Part shown: positions 24,110 through 35,430 of the stretch, piece after piece | Position numbering within the stretch: position 1 is the stretch's first letter | Layout: every line of letters begins with the position of its first letter | Assembly: GCF_035046505.1 (NCBI RefSeq) | Contig: NC_089822.1 | Span: 97,534,659-97,598,658, forward strand | DNA: 64,000 bases | Direction of reading: 5' to 3' | Source: Tiliqua scincoides | Taxonomy: Eukaryota; Chordata; Lepidosauria; Squamata; Scincidae | Notes under the pieces: model-generated | Told to the model about the DNA's origin: nothing | The model's input: the letters and a program-made list of their open reading frames with translations, nothing else | Databases searched by the model: none | Program-made: the position numbers and the translations under genes

Positions 24110-24297
24110 CACTGATTTTCAAGCTTTTTCGCTTTCTGGCACACATTGTCTAACATTGTCAAGGCACACCATCTGTTTTTTGATAATTGACACCATGCTG
24201 CTGGTGGGGGGCTCACATTCTCCTATGGTCCTACTGACCCTCCTCCAAATTCCCATGGCACACCAATGCGCCGCAGCACACTGGCTGAAAATCACTG
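24110..24297. mobile_element. hAT-like MITE (ends CA.TGATTTTCA)
   Basis: Left end CACTGATTTTCAAGC and reversed right end CAGTGATTTTCAGCC are inverted repeats, with GGCACACCATCTG-type interior. The same family is seen at 35049-35277. Flanking octamers do not match. Confidence 0.5.
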
Positions 24298-24527
24298 CAT
24301 CGAAAAGATGAATACAAGTGATCATTTTACCAAGTGGATAACTTGGCATCATGTGTATGCAATCTCTTAGTAAGATGTGTCATAATTTAAATAGCCATTT
24401 CCATGCCCCACATATGATTAGATTTGGGGCATTCATTTGCACTTGTGTGACTTCAGTTTTTGTTTCCAGAAATAGAAATCACAGGGATCTGCTGCATCTC
24501 ACAATATGAAGCTTCCGCCATCTAGCC

Positions 24528-24848
24528 CAGGGGTCTCTAGACCCTGGCCGGGAGGCCAGATGCAGCCCGCAGCAAGCCTCTTTCTGGCCCACTGCCAACC
24601 TCTTGTCCCCTGAAAGCCTCTGGCCCGCTCAACTGAACATGACCAGAACTGTGCTCTGATTGTGTCTGGAGGGTGTTCTGAGGCCAGAGAGGTTGAATGA
24701 ATGAGCCCACTCATTCATTTATTCACTCAACTAAGTTCCATCTCTAATTTATTTATTTAAATTTTATATTCAAATTTTTTTTTCCAGCCCTCCACACCAT
24801 GCCAGATATTTGATGTGGCCCTCTGGCCAAAAAGTTTGGAGACCCCTG
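24528..24848. mobile_element. hAT-like MITE with 8-bp duplication ATCTAGCC
   Basis: Left end CAGGGGTCTCTAGACCC, right end GTTTGGAGACCCCTG. Perfect ATCTAGCC flanks both sides (24520-24527 and 24849-24856). Related to 27758-28204 and 29216-29573. Confidence 0.8.
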
Positions 24849-24856
24849 ATCTAGCC

Positions 24857-26394
24857 AATGTTCCATCTATAACCATGTATGTATTCCACCTGCCTGTTTT
24901 CCTTCAAACCTTTCAGTTTAATCCTTCAAATTCTTATTTAACGTTTTTGGAAGCAGAACCAGAAACCAGGGAAAAGAAGAGTGGGAGTTTTACATTGTGG
25001 GAAATGTAGAAAGATGGCAGGAAAAGTAAAATAAAATAAAGGGAGAATTCTGACAACATTTGCAGTGTTCCTTGTAATGGGGGTTCTTGCAAGAGTCACT
25101 TTTTATATCTGTTGTGGGTCACTGAAATATGGCTACAATGGAATGGCTTTGCACTCTGTATGAAGATATAGTCGGTTCTCTTTATATGTGAATTCGCTAA
25201 GAGCGAATTCACTTATCTTCAAGGAGCAGAATTGCTACCTTCTCTCATTATCCGTGCCTCTGTTCTCATTATCTGCTATGCAGAGACCTTTCAGAGGCTG
25301 CAGGGATTTCAGAATGGTGCATTTGACAAGTGCAAACCCCTTTAAAAGGGCAGGTGGAAACTTCCAGCACTGGTTGCGGGTGCCATTCTGAAGGTCCCTG
25401 TAGCCTCTGGAAGGTCTCTGCAGCAGAGATATTTTGTCACTTCCTACTGCACTGTGCTAGCTTCCTGAAGGTCTCTGCTCGATTCTTCTGATGGCAGGGA
25501 AGTTACTTCTTCCTCCCCCAGAGTACCCCTTGTACCTCCACCTATTGATCCTGTAGGATCAATGGTCCATTATCTAAGAATTTGCTATCCACTGGGTTTC
25601 TCTGCACCCAGGATGTCAAGAACTGTTATTCCACCTCATCTCCCAGAATGTGTCAGCAGCTGCATTTGTTGCTTCCACTCACACTGGCATACCTGGGGAC
25701 AGGCTGCTTGAAAAACCTTCGGCTTCTGCTCTGTATCTTGGGATAAGGAGATGAAGGTTGTAGACATCAACACAGGCATGTGCTGTGTTTTGACCCTTCA
25801 GCTTCCGTAACTGAAGAGCCTGCTCCAGCAGTAAGTTAGGCAGGGAAAGGGAGGGGGGAATTTCCTGCATGCAGCACTCAAAAGAGATAAACACAAAGAT
25901 GTCACACTGGAGAATATACACTTCTGACACAAATCCCCTCCTTGATCACGGAGGAAGATAAGCTTTACACAACACATCTTGGCTCCATTTTAGAAAATAA
26001 TCAACTTTTAAAGCAATTATTAAAAATAAAAGGCTTAAGTCTGGGTAATCTGACAATGTGCAGGATGGCGGAATAAGCGATGGAGATGCGATAAAACGAA
26101 AATCCTATCAGAAGGCTTCAGTCTCATTAGATAAGCCAATCCCACATATAATACAGAGTGCAATTCACGCCAGAGAAGGGGTGGGAGGGCAGAGAAGCAC
26201 TTCAAGCACTAGACAGAACTGTTGTTCAGAGCTGTTGCCAGGTATCTGAAGCTGTTAGCTACTGGAGCCGCATCACAGAGAGGATGTCCAGAAGTCAAGG
26301 CATAGTTTGTTCTTTATCTTTTCCCAACGGAGAAGAAGTGGTGAGGCAGGATGGCCTGGTCAGTGCTCAGGCTGCAGCTGCTGCCCAAAGAGGT
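24857..26394. other. intergenic, unassigned
   Basis: GAATTCGCTAAGAGCGAATTC at about 25190-25211 is a short palindrome (arms 9, spacer 3). TAGTCGGTTCTC near 25170 and a TTCTTGACATCC piece near 25610 could be ends of another MITE, but I cannot confirm it. Confidence 0.3.
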
Positions 26395-26572
26395 CAGAAG
26401 CCATTTTAGAAATGGGCTATGTCAGATGTAAGGGAGGGCACCAGGATATAGGTCTCTTGTTGTCTTGTGTGCTCCCTGGGGCATTTGGTGGGCTGCCGTG
26501 AGATACAGGAAGCTGGACTAGATGGGCCTATGGCCTGATCCAGTAGGGCTCTTCTTATGTTCTTAAGCAACT
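26395..26572 (+). mobile_element. LINE 3' end (CR1/L2-like)
   Basis: Ends with GCTGGACTAGATGGGCCTAT, GGCCTGATCCAGTAGGGCTC and TTCTTATGTTCTTAAG, a widespread reptile LINE 3' module also at 14600 and, reversed, 41138. Confidence 0.65.
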
Positions 26573-26817
26573 AGGCTGCAGCATCAGAAATTTCTCTTTC
26601 AGCATTTCAAGGTAAAGCCCCTGCTGGGATGTGCAACTGACAAGTAGCAGCTGTGAATAGAGATTTGCAGCTTTCAAAATCAAACCGTATCGGCCCCCCC
26701 CCCCCAAAGCCTGGTGGTTCTGGCATCTGTGGTTCAGAGGAACTCAACAGAGGATCACATTAACATTTGAGATGGGTCAAGCAACAGAGAATGCTGATGG
26801 TTAGGTCCTTTAACTAA

Positions 26818-27306
26818 TAGCCCAATCCTGAGCTTACCGGTGCTTGCTGGAGCAGCGGCACCAAAGTGGCTACCGCTGTATCCAGTGGGTGCTGGGAAGC
26901 TGCCAGGAGTCTCCTTGGGGGAAGGGGAGTTTTGTCCCCTTCCCCCAGGGAAAGCCCTTCAACAGGGCTTCAAGTCTGTGCCAGCTATTTTGCTGGCGCA
27001 GACTTGATAGACTCTATGTTGGGCTTTTTGGCCCGAGACAGAGTTCAGGATCCTGCCTGTCCCACCCCTCCTGCCTCACCCTCCCTCCACTCCGTTCCAC
27101 TCACTACCTGCCTTGTCCCACCCCAAAACAGCTTTCCACCAGCCAGTGCTGCTGTAGCGCTGGCCGGCCCTCCACATTGTGCTGAGGCTCAGTGCCGACT
27201 GGCGCTAGCCAGCACTGATGGCCCCTCCTCTCCAGGTGCTGCAGACATGCCTTATAGCACATTTGCAACATCCAGCACTGGTGCTGAGGAGCTTAGGATT
27301 GGGCCC
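26818..27306. mobile_element. Harbinger-like MITE, long family (C), TAA duplication
   Basis: Left end TAGCCCAATCCTGAGC and reversed right end GGGCCCAATCCTAAGC are inverted repeats, flanked by TAA at 26815-26817 and 27307-27309. 489 bp, GC-rich, with GGGGGAAGGGGA facing TCCCCTTCCCCC inside. Open frames of 113-147 codons over it are not genes. Confidence 0.7.
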
Positions 27307-27650
27307 TAAGACTCTGTGGTTTTCTTGGGTAAGCACACCTAGAACACAAACACACGTGCACACAAAAGTATATAAATTCTGTGTCCAGCATTTAAGTATA
27401 GTTCGGCTCTAGAAAAGTAGTGCCTAAAGCATCAAAATATTCAGGGGGGAACAACGCTAACTCAAGACCCACAATCTTTTCCTGTAATGTAAGCCAGCAG
27501 GGAACCGATATGTATAAGAACCAAGCAGGATTTGACTAAAACATCGTCTTATTTTAAAAAGTCTTCCATGAGCCTTGTAGGATTATTGTCCATTTCAATC
27601 CCCTACCAGCTTATGAGAACAGGTAGGCAGCTAGAAGGTGAAGCAGTTAT

Positions 27651-28242
27651 TCTGCACATGCCTGATCTCATCTGATCTCAGAAGCTAAGCAGGGTCAGGC
27701 CTGGTTAGTACTTGGATGCGAGACCGCCTAGGAATACTGGGTGCTGTAGGCTTATACCAGAGGTGCCCAAACCCCGGCCCTGGGGCCACTTGCGGCCCTC
27801 AAAGACTCATAATCCGGCCCTCAAGAAGGCTCCAGTCTCCAATGAGTCTCTGGCCCTCCGGAGACTTGCCGGAGCCCACACTGGCTTGATGCAACTGCTC
27901 TCAGCATGTTCAACCTCTTGCGTGAGTTGTGGGTTGAGTGCTCCCTCCACTGCTTGCTGTTTCACATCTGTGATGCAGCAGTGGCAGCAAAGGAAAGGCT
28001 GGCCTTGCTTTGTGCAAGGCCTTTTATAGGCCTTGAGCTATTGCAAGACCTTCATTAGTTCATATAAGTTCCATCTCTAATATATTCATTTATGTAAATT
28101 TATTCAAATTTGAAATGTAAATTAATTCTTTTTTTTTTCTTGGCCCCCGATACAGTGTCAGAGAGATGATGTGGCCCTTCTGTTTAAAAGTTTGGACACC
28201 CCTGGCTTATACCATAGTCTTTCAAGACTGAAGGTTGCCAAC
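27651..28242 (+). mobile_element. 5S rRNA-derived SINE, split by a hAT insertion
   Basis: 27651-27757 reads as a 5S rRNA gene lacking its 5' end: CTGATCTCATCTGATCTCAG, AAGCTAAGCAGGGT (A-box region), GGTTAGTACTTGGATG (C-box region), GAGACCGCCTAGGAATAC and GGGTGCTGTAGGCTTATAC. After the inserted element the tail resumes at about 28213 with CATAGTCTTTCAAGACTGAA and GGTTGCCAAC, identical in layout to the end of the LINE at 8809-9138. It is not a functional 5S gene. The internal Pol III promoter region is largely kept. A second copy is at 54957. Confidence 0.85.
27758..28204. mobile_element. hAT-like MITE nested in the 5S SINE
   Basis: Left end CAGAGGTGCCCAAAC and right end GTTTGGACACCCCTG (reversed CAGGGGTGTCCAAAC). 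GCTTATAC is duplicated perfectly on both sides (27750-27757 and 28205-28212) and is itself 5S SINE sequence, which proves the order of insertion. Confidence 0.9.
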
Positions 28243-28894
28243 CAGTCATCTGTACACCTAAAACCAATTGTACACCTAAAACCAGCTACGTTGGGCTGCT
28301 TTTACTCTGGCCCTGATCCTTTAGCAGCAACCTGATATGCAGAACAATATTTTAATGTAAAAGATTTATACCCCACCTCACTGTCACAAAACTCAGTGTG
28401 GTGTCCAACATAATTCTGAAAAAGTGCCAATAATAAAAACAGCAAAGTAAAACATATTTCAAATAATGTAATAAAAAACTCAAGAGAGAGAAAGTAAACC
28501 TCTAAAACGAAACAAAACCTTAAAAAGTCAGCAAAGTTGCTGGTTTGCCTTTGTTTTGTGGGCTTCCCTGTAGGTCACTGAAGGACTAATTGGGCCTTTC
28601 GTCTGATCCAGCAAGGCTGCTTACATGTTTGGAAGCAGTGGACTCTCCATCAACTTGCCATGCTAGCAGAAAAAAATGAGGAGTACTGTACAGAGTTTAT
28701 TGCAAACAACAGCCTCACATGATTTTAATTATCAGTATGGAATTGGAAAATAGGCCAGTAGTGCCAAATGATACTTTTAATCCCAATTATTCTACCCTGC
28801 AGTTTCAATATTTAGATTGGCAGCAAACAAAATAAAAATTTACGAAGTCACAAGCAAGCTTTGGATTTCTCCAGACTGCCTTTTCAATCTCAAT
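28243..28894. other. intergenic, LINE-like remnants
   Basis: 28350-28510 (TTTATACCCCACCTCACTGT then A-rich) and 28550-28640 (GGGCCTTTCGTCTGATCCAG) look like decayed LINE 3' sequence. Not assignable to one element. Confidence 0.35.
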
Positions 28895-29207
28895 CAGTGT
28901 TTCTCAACCAGCAGTACTCGAGGTAGCATCCAGTGGTATCCAGTGGACTTACAGACCCCCGCTGCCTGGCAGCGAGACCAACAAGGCAACGCGACAAGCA
29001 GTGGTAGGAGGCTCAACAGGCAGAGCTCCAGTGTGTGCTTTTTGTGAACTCAAAAACATCATCCCATCCAGCCTGGGCCTCTTACTGGTGTTCGTTGGAT
29101 CACATCTGGGCTCCCAATCTGGAAATAACTGACAGTGGCATCATCTCCAGTTACTTCCAGTGGTACTTCCAGTGGTACCAGTGGAGGACAAAGGTTGAGA
29201 AACGTTG
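28895..29207. mobile_element. hAT-like MITE
   Basis: Ends CAGTGTTTCTCAACC and GGTTGAGAAACGTTG are inverted repeats. Interior has TACTTCCAGTGGTAC repeats. Flanking octamers ATCTCAAT and GTCTAGAT agree at 5 of 8, so the duplication is weak. It abuts the next hAT element. Confidence 0.6.
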
Positions 29208-29215
29208 GTCTAGAT

Positions 29216-29573
29216 CAGGGGTCTCTAAACTTTTTGGCCAAAGGGCCGAAATATCTGGCACAGTGTTGAGGGCTGGAAAAAAAATTAAATAAAAAATTTA
29301 ATTTAAATAAATACATTAGATATGAAACTTAGATGAATGAATAAAGGAATCTCAAATGCTCAAATGTCCAGGACTTCTCCAAGCACGAACACAGCCCAAG
29401 AAATAAAGCACACACTTAAATGGACCCCCATTCCCCCACCCCACAAGCACAACTCTGGTTGTGTTTGGTCAACTGGGCCAGAGGCTCTCAGGGGATCAGA
29501 GGCTACCTGTGGGCCAGATAGAGGCTCGCCACAGGCTGCATTTGGCCCCCGGGCTGGGGTTTGGAAACCTCTG
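29216..29573. mobile_element. hAT-like MITE, 8-bp duplication
   Basis: Ends CAGGGGTCTCTAAAC and GTTTGGAAACCTCTG, flanked by GTCTAGAT (29208-29215) and CTCTAGAT (29574-29581), one mismatch. Same family as 24528 and 27758. Confidence 0.75.
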
Positions 29574-29713
29574 CTCTAGATGATGAGCAACACAAGGGGG
29601 AGAGAAAGGTACAGGATGAAGCTAATGTCCAGTCTGGTCTCTGCCTCTCCTTTCTTGTCACTTTCCTTAACATCCAACTAAATTTAGAGATCTGGAGAAT
29701 GTGAACACTATTA

Positions 29714-29892
29714 GGGCGCAATCCTAATCTACTTTCCAGCACTGACATAAGGGTAATGCAACTTCGAGGTAAGGGAAAACACATTGCCATACCTTGAGGA
29801 GGCCTCCGTGACTGCCCCCCAATTGCAGGATGCAGCACATGCCCCATTGGCACAGCTATGCCAGTGCTGGGAATTTGGTTAGGATTGCACCC
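29714..29892. mobile_element. Harbinger-like MITE, short family (A), TTA duplication
   Basis: Ends GGGCGCAATCCTAATC and (reversed) GGGTGCAATCCTAACC, flanked by TTA at 29711-29713 and 29893-29895. 179 bp, best preserved copy of the family together with 33567. Confidence 0.75.
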
Positions 29893-29950
29893 TTAATGAC
29901 TTTGATATTTTAGTCTCTCTAATAAAGGCATAACCCTATTATGGATTTTG

Positions 29951-29977
29951 CGCTCTCTCTCTCTCTCTCTCTCGCTC

Positions 29978-30059
<82 letters not shown>
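29951..30059. repeat. compound (CT)n-(CTGT)n-(CT)n microsatellite
   Basis: About 109 bp. The middle 29981-30015 is CTGT, both flanks CT. A 69-codon Ser/Leu/Val-rich open frame over it is an artefact. Confidence 0.95.
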
Positions 30060-30061
<2 letters not shown>

Positions 30062-31017
30062 CCTACTTACAGTTTTTTAAAGACCTTATTAGTTTCTGAA
30101 TCTCTCCTTACTACCTCAAAAAAGCCCTCACTTCCCTTCCCCAGCATACATTTGTGAAATGGAAGGCAGAATTGACTGAAGCTGGTTTGGATACACAAGT
30201 CAGCTACCTTAACCCAAGAAAAAAGGCAGACTCTGTCCTTCAAAAGCCATCATTTTCCAGTTATTACAGGCGGAGCTCCCACAATACAATCAATCCTGTG
30301 GCCAGAATTATGAATGGGTGGCAGCCTCATCTCCAAGGTGCTGCCACTTTTTAAAGACTGCAAACAGGAGAGCTGGCAGAGCAAGATTTGCTCCTAGAGA
30401 TGAGAACCCAGACAAACGTCTTGCCTGGATTAGTACAATCTCCCATTGTTATGCCGCGTTTGAGCTGCAGAGGTCCCGTGACATTGTGGTAATGTGGGAG
30501 ACCTGACACCTATAGGTTTGTGTTGATTTACATTTTTGCTTTAATGGCAAGCTGTCAGACCAGCTGCAGAGTGAAAGCGCCATTGTTTCCTTAATCTAGA
30601 GAAAGAATAGGCGGATTCTCACAAGCACAGAGAATGCTTTATTACCGTCAGATCTCCTGGTTGCCCCCCCCCCTTGTGATTTCGTACCGACTGGCTCCTC
30701 CCTTCCCACCCATCCCCCGGCCTTGTTTCATGTTGTTCTTGAGTATATTTACTCCAGTTGAGCAGTTCGCTAAGGGTGCTGTTGCTGTCATGATCCCACA
30801 AAATAAGGAGCAATGGAAGAAATAGCAGGAAGTCACTGCAGTATTCCGTCCTAAGGGGCTGCCAAGAAAAGGTTGGGAACAAGCATAAGAACTTTCTGGG
30901 GTGGGGGAAAGTAGAGAAGGGATTTTGATGGCATATAAACTTCTGAGTGCCTCGAGAAAAGCTGCTACTACAACTCCTTCTACCGCCATCCATCAACATA
31001 ACCATCATCTTTTCTTA
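30060..31017. other. intergenic, no gene recognised
   Basis: 30505-30660 is repeat-free with a CCATTGTTTCC word and AT-rich homeodomain-like words; see findings. Confidence 0.35.
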
Positions 31018-31025
31018 GCCTATGG

Positions 31026-31186
31026 CAGTGGTTCCCAACATTTTTTCACTTGCATACCTCATATTAGCCCCACAAGGCATTCTAAGACCTGCCTTTTTTG
31101 GCCAATACTCAATTCCTTTTCAAGTACCCTTAAAGGTCTTGGCAAGTACCCTTGGGGGTACACATACCCTAGGTTGGGAGCCACTG
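31026..31186. mobile_element. hAT-like MITE, duplication GCCTATGG
   Basis: Ends CAGTGGTTCCCAACATTTT and (reversed right end) CAGTGGCTCCCAACCT. Perfect GCCTATGG flanks at 31018-31025 and 31187-31194. 161 bp. Confidence 0.85.
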
Positions 31187-31194
31187 GCCTATGG

Positions 31195-33563
31195 TATGGC
31201 TTTGGTATGGATCAGATGGTGGCAGTGTCCATGGCTGAGAGTGACTGGTTCTGGCTGTCATTGACCTTAAAAGGACTTTGAGTTTTTCCCAGCAGAAGTA
31301 GATTCACCCAACCAGAATTTCTTGGCTAGTTGACAGAACTGGAGGGTACAAATTCCCCCTGAGCTGACCTTGGTTCAGCATTCTGCTTTTAACAGCCACC
31401 AATCAAATTCTCTGGGGAAGCTTACAGGCAAGATGTAAGGACAACATCATTGCTTATCCCCAGCACTTGTTCCTCTGAGGTATTTAGCCAATAGGCTTCC
31501 GGCAGCAGGAGTTGAGTGAGAAGGACATTTGAGTGGGTGGAGCCTAGGGAAGGTTTGATTGAGAGTGGCTGAGCAGGGTTCATGGGATTTGTAACCCCTC
31601 CACTTTCTGGAAGTACTAGTTTAGGGATGGACCATTCATGGGGCCAACTGAGGTCATTGCTTCAGGCAGCGGAGTGGTGGGGCATTGTGTCTGTTAGTCC
31701 TCTGAAAACGCTTTTTCTCTCTGGAGAAAAGAAACTCTGCATATGCTCACTTGACCCAAGATGCCCTCATAAGTTTTAAACCAAAGCTGCCAAGCAACTT
31801 TCTAAAGAACGTATTCCAAGAAGTAACTGTAACATAATTCTAGTGACTGTTCCTCGAGTAGCACTGGAAAGGGAGGGGGGGGGTCATGGATTGATTTGTA
31901 CACACAAGGACAACGGTGTCTTACATAGATAATGGCTGTGGAAAATTGCTGAGTGCTGGTCAAGGAGGCTGGAGCCGCTCCTTACTGGTTGTTTCCTTGC
32001 CTCTTGGCATATGATGAATCCTATCAACCGTAACTTGTGTTAAACATAGCTTTTTCTAATTAATTACATATTGCTCTGTGTCTCTCCAAAGCTTTTAGCC
32101 ATGCCGCCGGGCCTGTAGACACAGGCTCTGACATTAGCAGTGATGTTACTGCTGCTGTTCTGCTCATTGTGGAACATGAATGTCACTGAGAGATAAGCAA
32201 TCTTTTTAGAATGTGACCTTTTTTAAAAAAAAAAGCTAACTTGGCATTTGCTAAGGGGGAGCCGTTCATTAAAATTATCTGTATTTCTTACCGAGCATTA
32301 GGCAATCTACAGGGACGATCTCCAACATATTTGCATTTAGAAAATGGGCACATTCCCAGAAATAAAATTGTATATATATTCCACATCTTATCAGCCTTGG
32401 CACTTTTTAGTTTCCATTTTCTTTGTGTATAGAAAGACAATTCAGCTAATGTTCTCTTGCGCAGGAACTCTTAGAGAGCGACCCGAGCTCACATACAAAA
32501 GACCTTGGGGGTAGCAACTGCATTAACACCAGTCTGCAAACCTAGAAATTCCTGGGAATCATCCTCAAGCAAAACCAAGCCAGTGATGGCAACTTCACAA
32601 GTTGTGCCTCTTGAATATATCTTTTGCTTTAGGGAAATTTGCCTTGCAGGTATAAATGCTTTTCTTTTGCCACAGAATAACATTTTAGCCATGCTGAAAT
32701 CATTCACATCGTGACAAAAGGATCTTGCTATTTCCCTCTTGGGTTTTCTACTTTGCAAGTAACATTTACTGAAAAAATTACCTTGAGCAAAAGTATAATT
32801 ATTTTGGACCAAAATGTCCCTAGAGTTTAGCATTCTGTTCCCAAAATCAGCCAGCAATATGCCCCTGGGAAGCTCATAGGGAGAGCATGGAAACAAAGGC
32901 CCTCTCCAGTTGCTCGTCCTCCATATTTGGCATGACAAGTGAGGCTGCTTCTGAATATGGAGGGTCTACTTGGCTCACGCAGCTAATAACAGTTGGTAGA
33001 ACTATCCTCTGTGAAGTTGGCTCATCCTTTTCAGAGCCATCCAGGGCCCTTTTCTTATGTGTCATGGGAGTCACAGCCACATGGTATGGTCCCACACTTC
33101 AGGGGCATCCATATAAATAACACAACTCCTGCTTGCTGGACCAAGAGGCATCTTTGGGGCTGTCTTATATTTGGCAAGGGGAGAGCAAGTGCCCCCATTC
33201 CTCTTAGCACAGCACCTTTTCCAGAGGCTGTTTGCTGGTGTCCCCCAGAGTTTCTTTTTTAGATTGGGAGACCCTTTGGGCCAGGGGCACAAACTTTTCA
33301 TTTCTTTTGCTTTGCAAACTGCTTTGCTGCTGCTGTTGGATCTTTATTTTTATTCTTATTGTAACAGACACCACAACTGGCAGGGATAATTGCCTGGGTA
33401 CTTTCCCACTCGATGAGTACCCAGCTGGGACAATGAAGGCGTGGGAAAGACCCACATGACTGCCTCACCCATTGCATTGTTGCATTGTTAACATACACAC
33501 CTCCCTGCTGCATGCATTTCAGAGCAGCTCATACACTGCTAGAATTGTCTATGCAAAAGGGAC
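31195..33563. other. intergenic, no gene recognised
   Basis: Repeat-poor. 31990-32480 is a candidate conserved element (octamer ATTTGCAT at 32329-32336). Open frames up to 149 codons (32489-32938, minus) show no domain I know. Confidence 0.35.
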
Positions 33564-33566
33564 TAA

Positions 33567-33751
33567 GGGCCCAATCCTAGCCAACATTTCAGCACCGGTG
33601 TAGCTGCAATGCAGCCCCGAGGTAAAGGAACAAATGTTCTCATACCTTGAGGACTGCCTCACCTTGAGGACTACTTCACCATCACAGGACGTAATGCATG
33701 CCCCACTGGTAGGGCTGCACCAGCACTGGAAAACTGGATAGGATTGGGCCC
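33567..33751. mobile_element. Harbinger-like MITE, short family (A), TAA duplication
   Basis: Ends GGGCCCAATCCTAGCCAAC and (reversed) GGGCCCAATCCTATCCAG, flanked by TAA on each side (33564-33566 and 33752-33754). 185 bp. Confidence 0.8.
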
Positions 33752-34189
33752 TAAGCCATCACCACACATCTTCCAGTGGCCAGTTTCTGTAACTGAAATG
33801 TGCATTATGTGAAGAACCTACTATTAATCGGTTTTGCTGGTTCAAAATTCTAGAACTCTGAGGGAGATAGCAATTATCTCACCACGTCATCCTTAATTTT
33901 ATAAACCTCCCTCATACTCCCTTCCTTGCTCCCCTAATGCTTTAGCTGTTCCTTGTAGGGAACATGCTCCAGTTCCTTGATCATTTCAGTTGCCCTTTTC
34001 TGTTCCCTTTCCAGCACTACAGTATCTTCTGTGAGCAGGGAAACCAGATGGGGGCACAATATTCTAAATCTAGTTGCCTCAGAGATTTCTGTCATAGATT
34101 TATGGAGCTGTTGGAGTCTAATGGCTAACAGTTCCTATTCTCCAGTTATGCTGCCACATCTTGTGGCATGATGGGCCTTCCAATTGTCA

Positions 34190-34990
34190 CAAACACAACA
34201 CACTAGAGCACGGCGTAGCTGCTGCTCCGCTCCCAGACCGGTCTGTGTGATGAAGGACCAGGAATGCTGCCGCTTCAATTCAGGCCACGTAGGAGGTCAA
34301 AGGGAAGCAGAGAGGGGGTGTAATGGGTGGGTACAATGGGGAGGAGATGGGATGGGAGGAGGGAAGTTTGGGCTCAGGAAGGGGGCAGGATTGTCAGCAG
34401 CGGCACCTGCCAAATGCCAACCACCTTCCTGGGCCTGATCCACCTTCATAGGTCAACACAGACTTGCACAAGCAATATCATTGGTTCAGCTCCACATTGA
34501 TCCACTGGGCCAGGAAGAGGTTGCCCCAGGCCAGGCCAGCTTTAAGCCAATTGGTCCAATTGATTCCAACTGGGCACCACACCTAAGGGCCCCCTCACTA
34601 AGATAATCTAGTCTTGTATGTAATTTTATATTAAAATGTACTTGGATCCATTTGGTCCATGAACTCGCACTCATTTTTTAAGCACACATTTCGATTGCTT
34701 TCCATTCTATCATAAAGATATAAAGTCTATGACACATTTTATTTATATCTCTCTGATTGTACAGACCTTGGCTGTGAAGCTGGGGGCATGGCAAAAAAAA
34801 TGTTGCCAATTGGGCCCCCTCCCCCAGCTCCGAAGGTTGGTCCTTGCCCCAAGGCAAGAGAACAAATGTTCCCTTACTCTGAAGGGAACTCCCAAGGCCA
34901 AAACTCCCTGACAGAATACAGCGGGCACCATGTTGGCACCTCTGCATTGCAGCACGGGGAGTTACCCATGGATTGGGCAGTAACAGACTA
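34190..34990. repeat. fragments of GC-rich MITEs (tentative)
   Basis: 34190-34450 and 34760-34990 share the GC-rich style and short words (AACAAATGTTCCCTTACTCT, GGGCCCCCTCCCCCAG) of the Harbinger-like families, but lack recognisable ends. Confidence 0.3.
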
Positions 34991-34999
34991 AACTGAGAA

Positions 35000-35430
35000 T
35001 CAGAAAATTCTGGGTTCAAACCTTGACTCAGAAATAAACTCACTAGATCAGCCATTTTCAACCACTGTGCCGTGGCACATTGGTGTGCCATGAGTGGTCC
35101 ACAGGTGTGCCACAGGAATTTGGAGGAAGGTCATTTATTAGTAGGGGCAATGAAGGATGTGAGTCCTCCACTGGCAGCATGGTGTGCCTTGTCAATTGTG
35201 AAAAACTTTATGGTGTGCCTCGACAGTTTTAGTGCCTTGTCAGTGTGCCATGAGATGAAAAAGGTTGAAAATCGCTGTGCAAATCACGCATTCTCCATCT
35301 CAGCCCTTCCCCCCATTTGTTATATGGAGATAGTAACACTGACCTTCCTAACAGGGTTGTTGTAAGGATTACAAGACAAAATGTATCGGAAGCACTTTGT
35401 ACAATGTGAGTGATATATAGATATTATTGT
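35000..35430 (+). mobile_element. MIR-like tRNA SINE interrupted by a hAT element
   Basis: Left part has GAATCAGAAAATTCTGGGTT then CAAACCTTGACTC (B-box region). The right part after 35278 has CATCTCAGCCC, TATGGAGATAGTAACACTGA and CAGGGTTGTTGTAAGGATTA, the classic order of MIR-type SINEs. Confidence 0.7.
35049..35277. mobile_element. hAT-like MITE inside the MIR-like SINE
   Basis: Ends CAGCCATTTTCAACC and GGTTGAAAATCGCTG. Interior has repeated GTGTGCCATGAG-type words. The flanking octamers do not match, so an old insertion or edge deletion is likely. Confidence 0.6.

Noticed and set aside
26844-27309. 113- and 147-codon open frames
   Set aside because: Inside another copy of the same GC-rich MITE.
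27651-27757. 5S rRNA gene
   Set aside because: The 5' part of 5S is missing, a LINE tail follows, and a second copy has the same structure. It is a SINE.
2626-30059. CRISPR-like or other regularly spaced arrays
   Set aside because: The only regular arrays are microsatellites and the 165-bp tandem repeat; this is vertebrate DNA.
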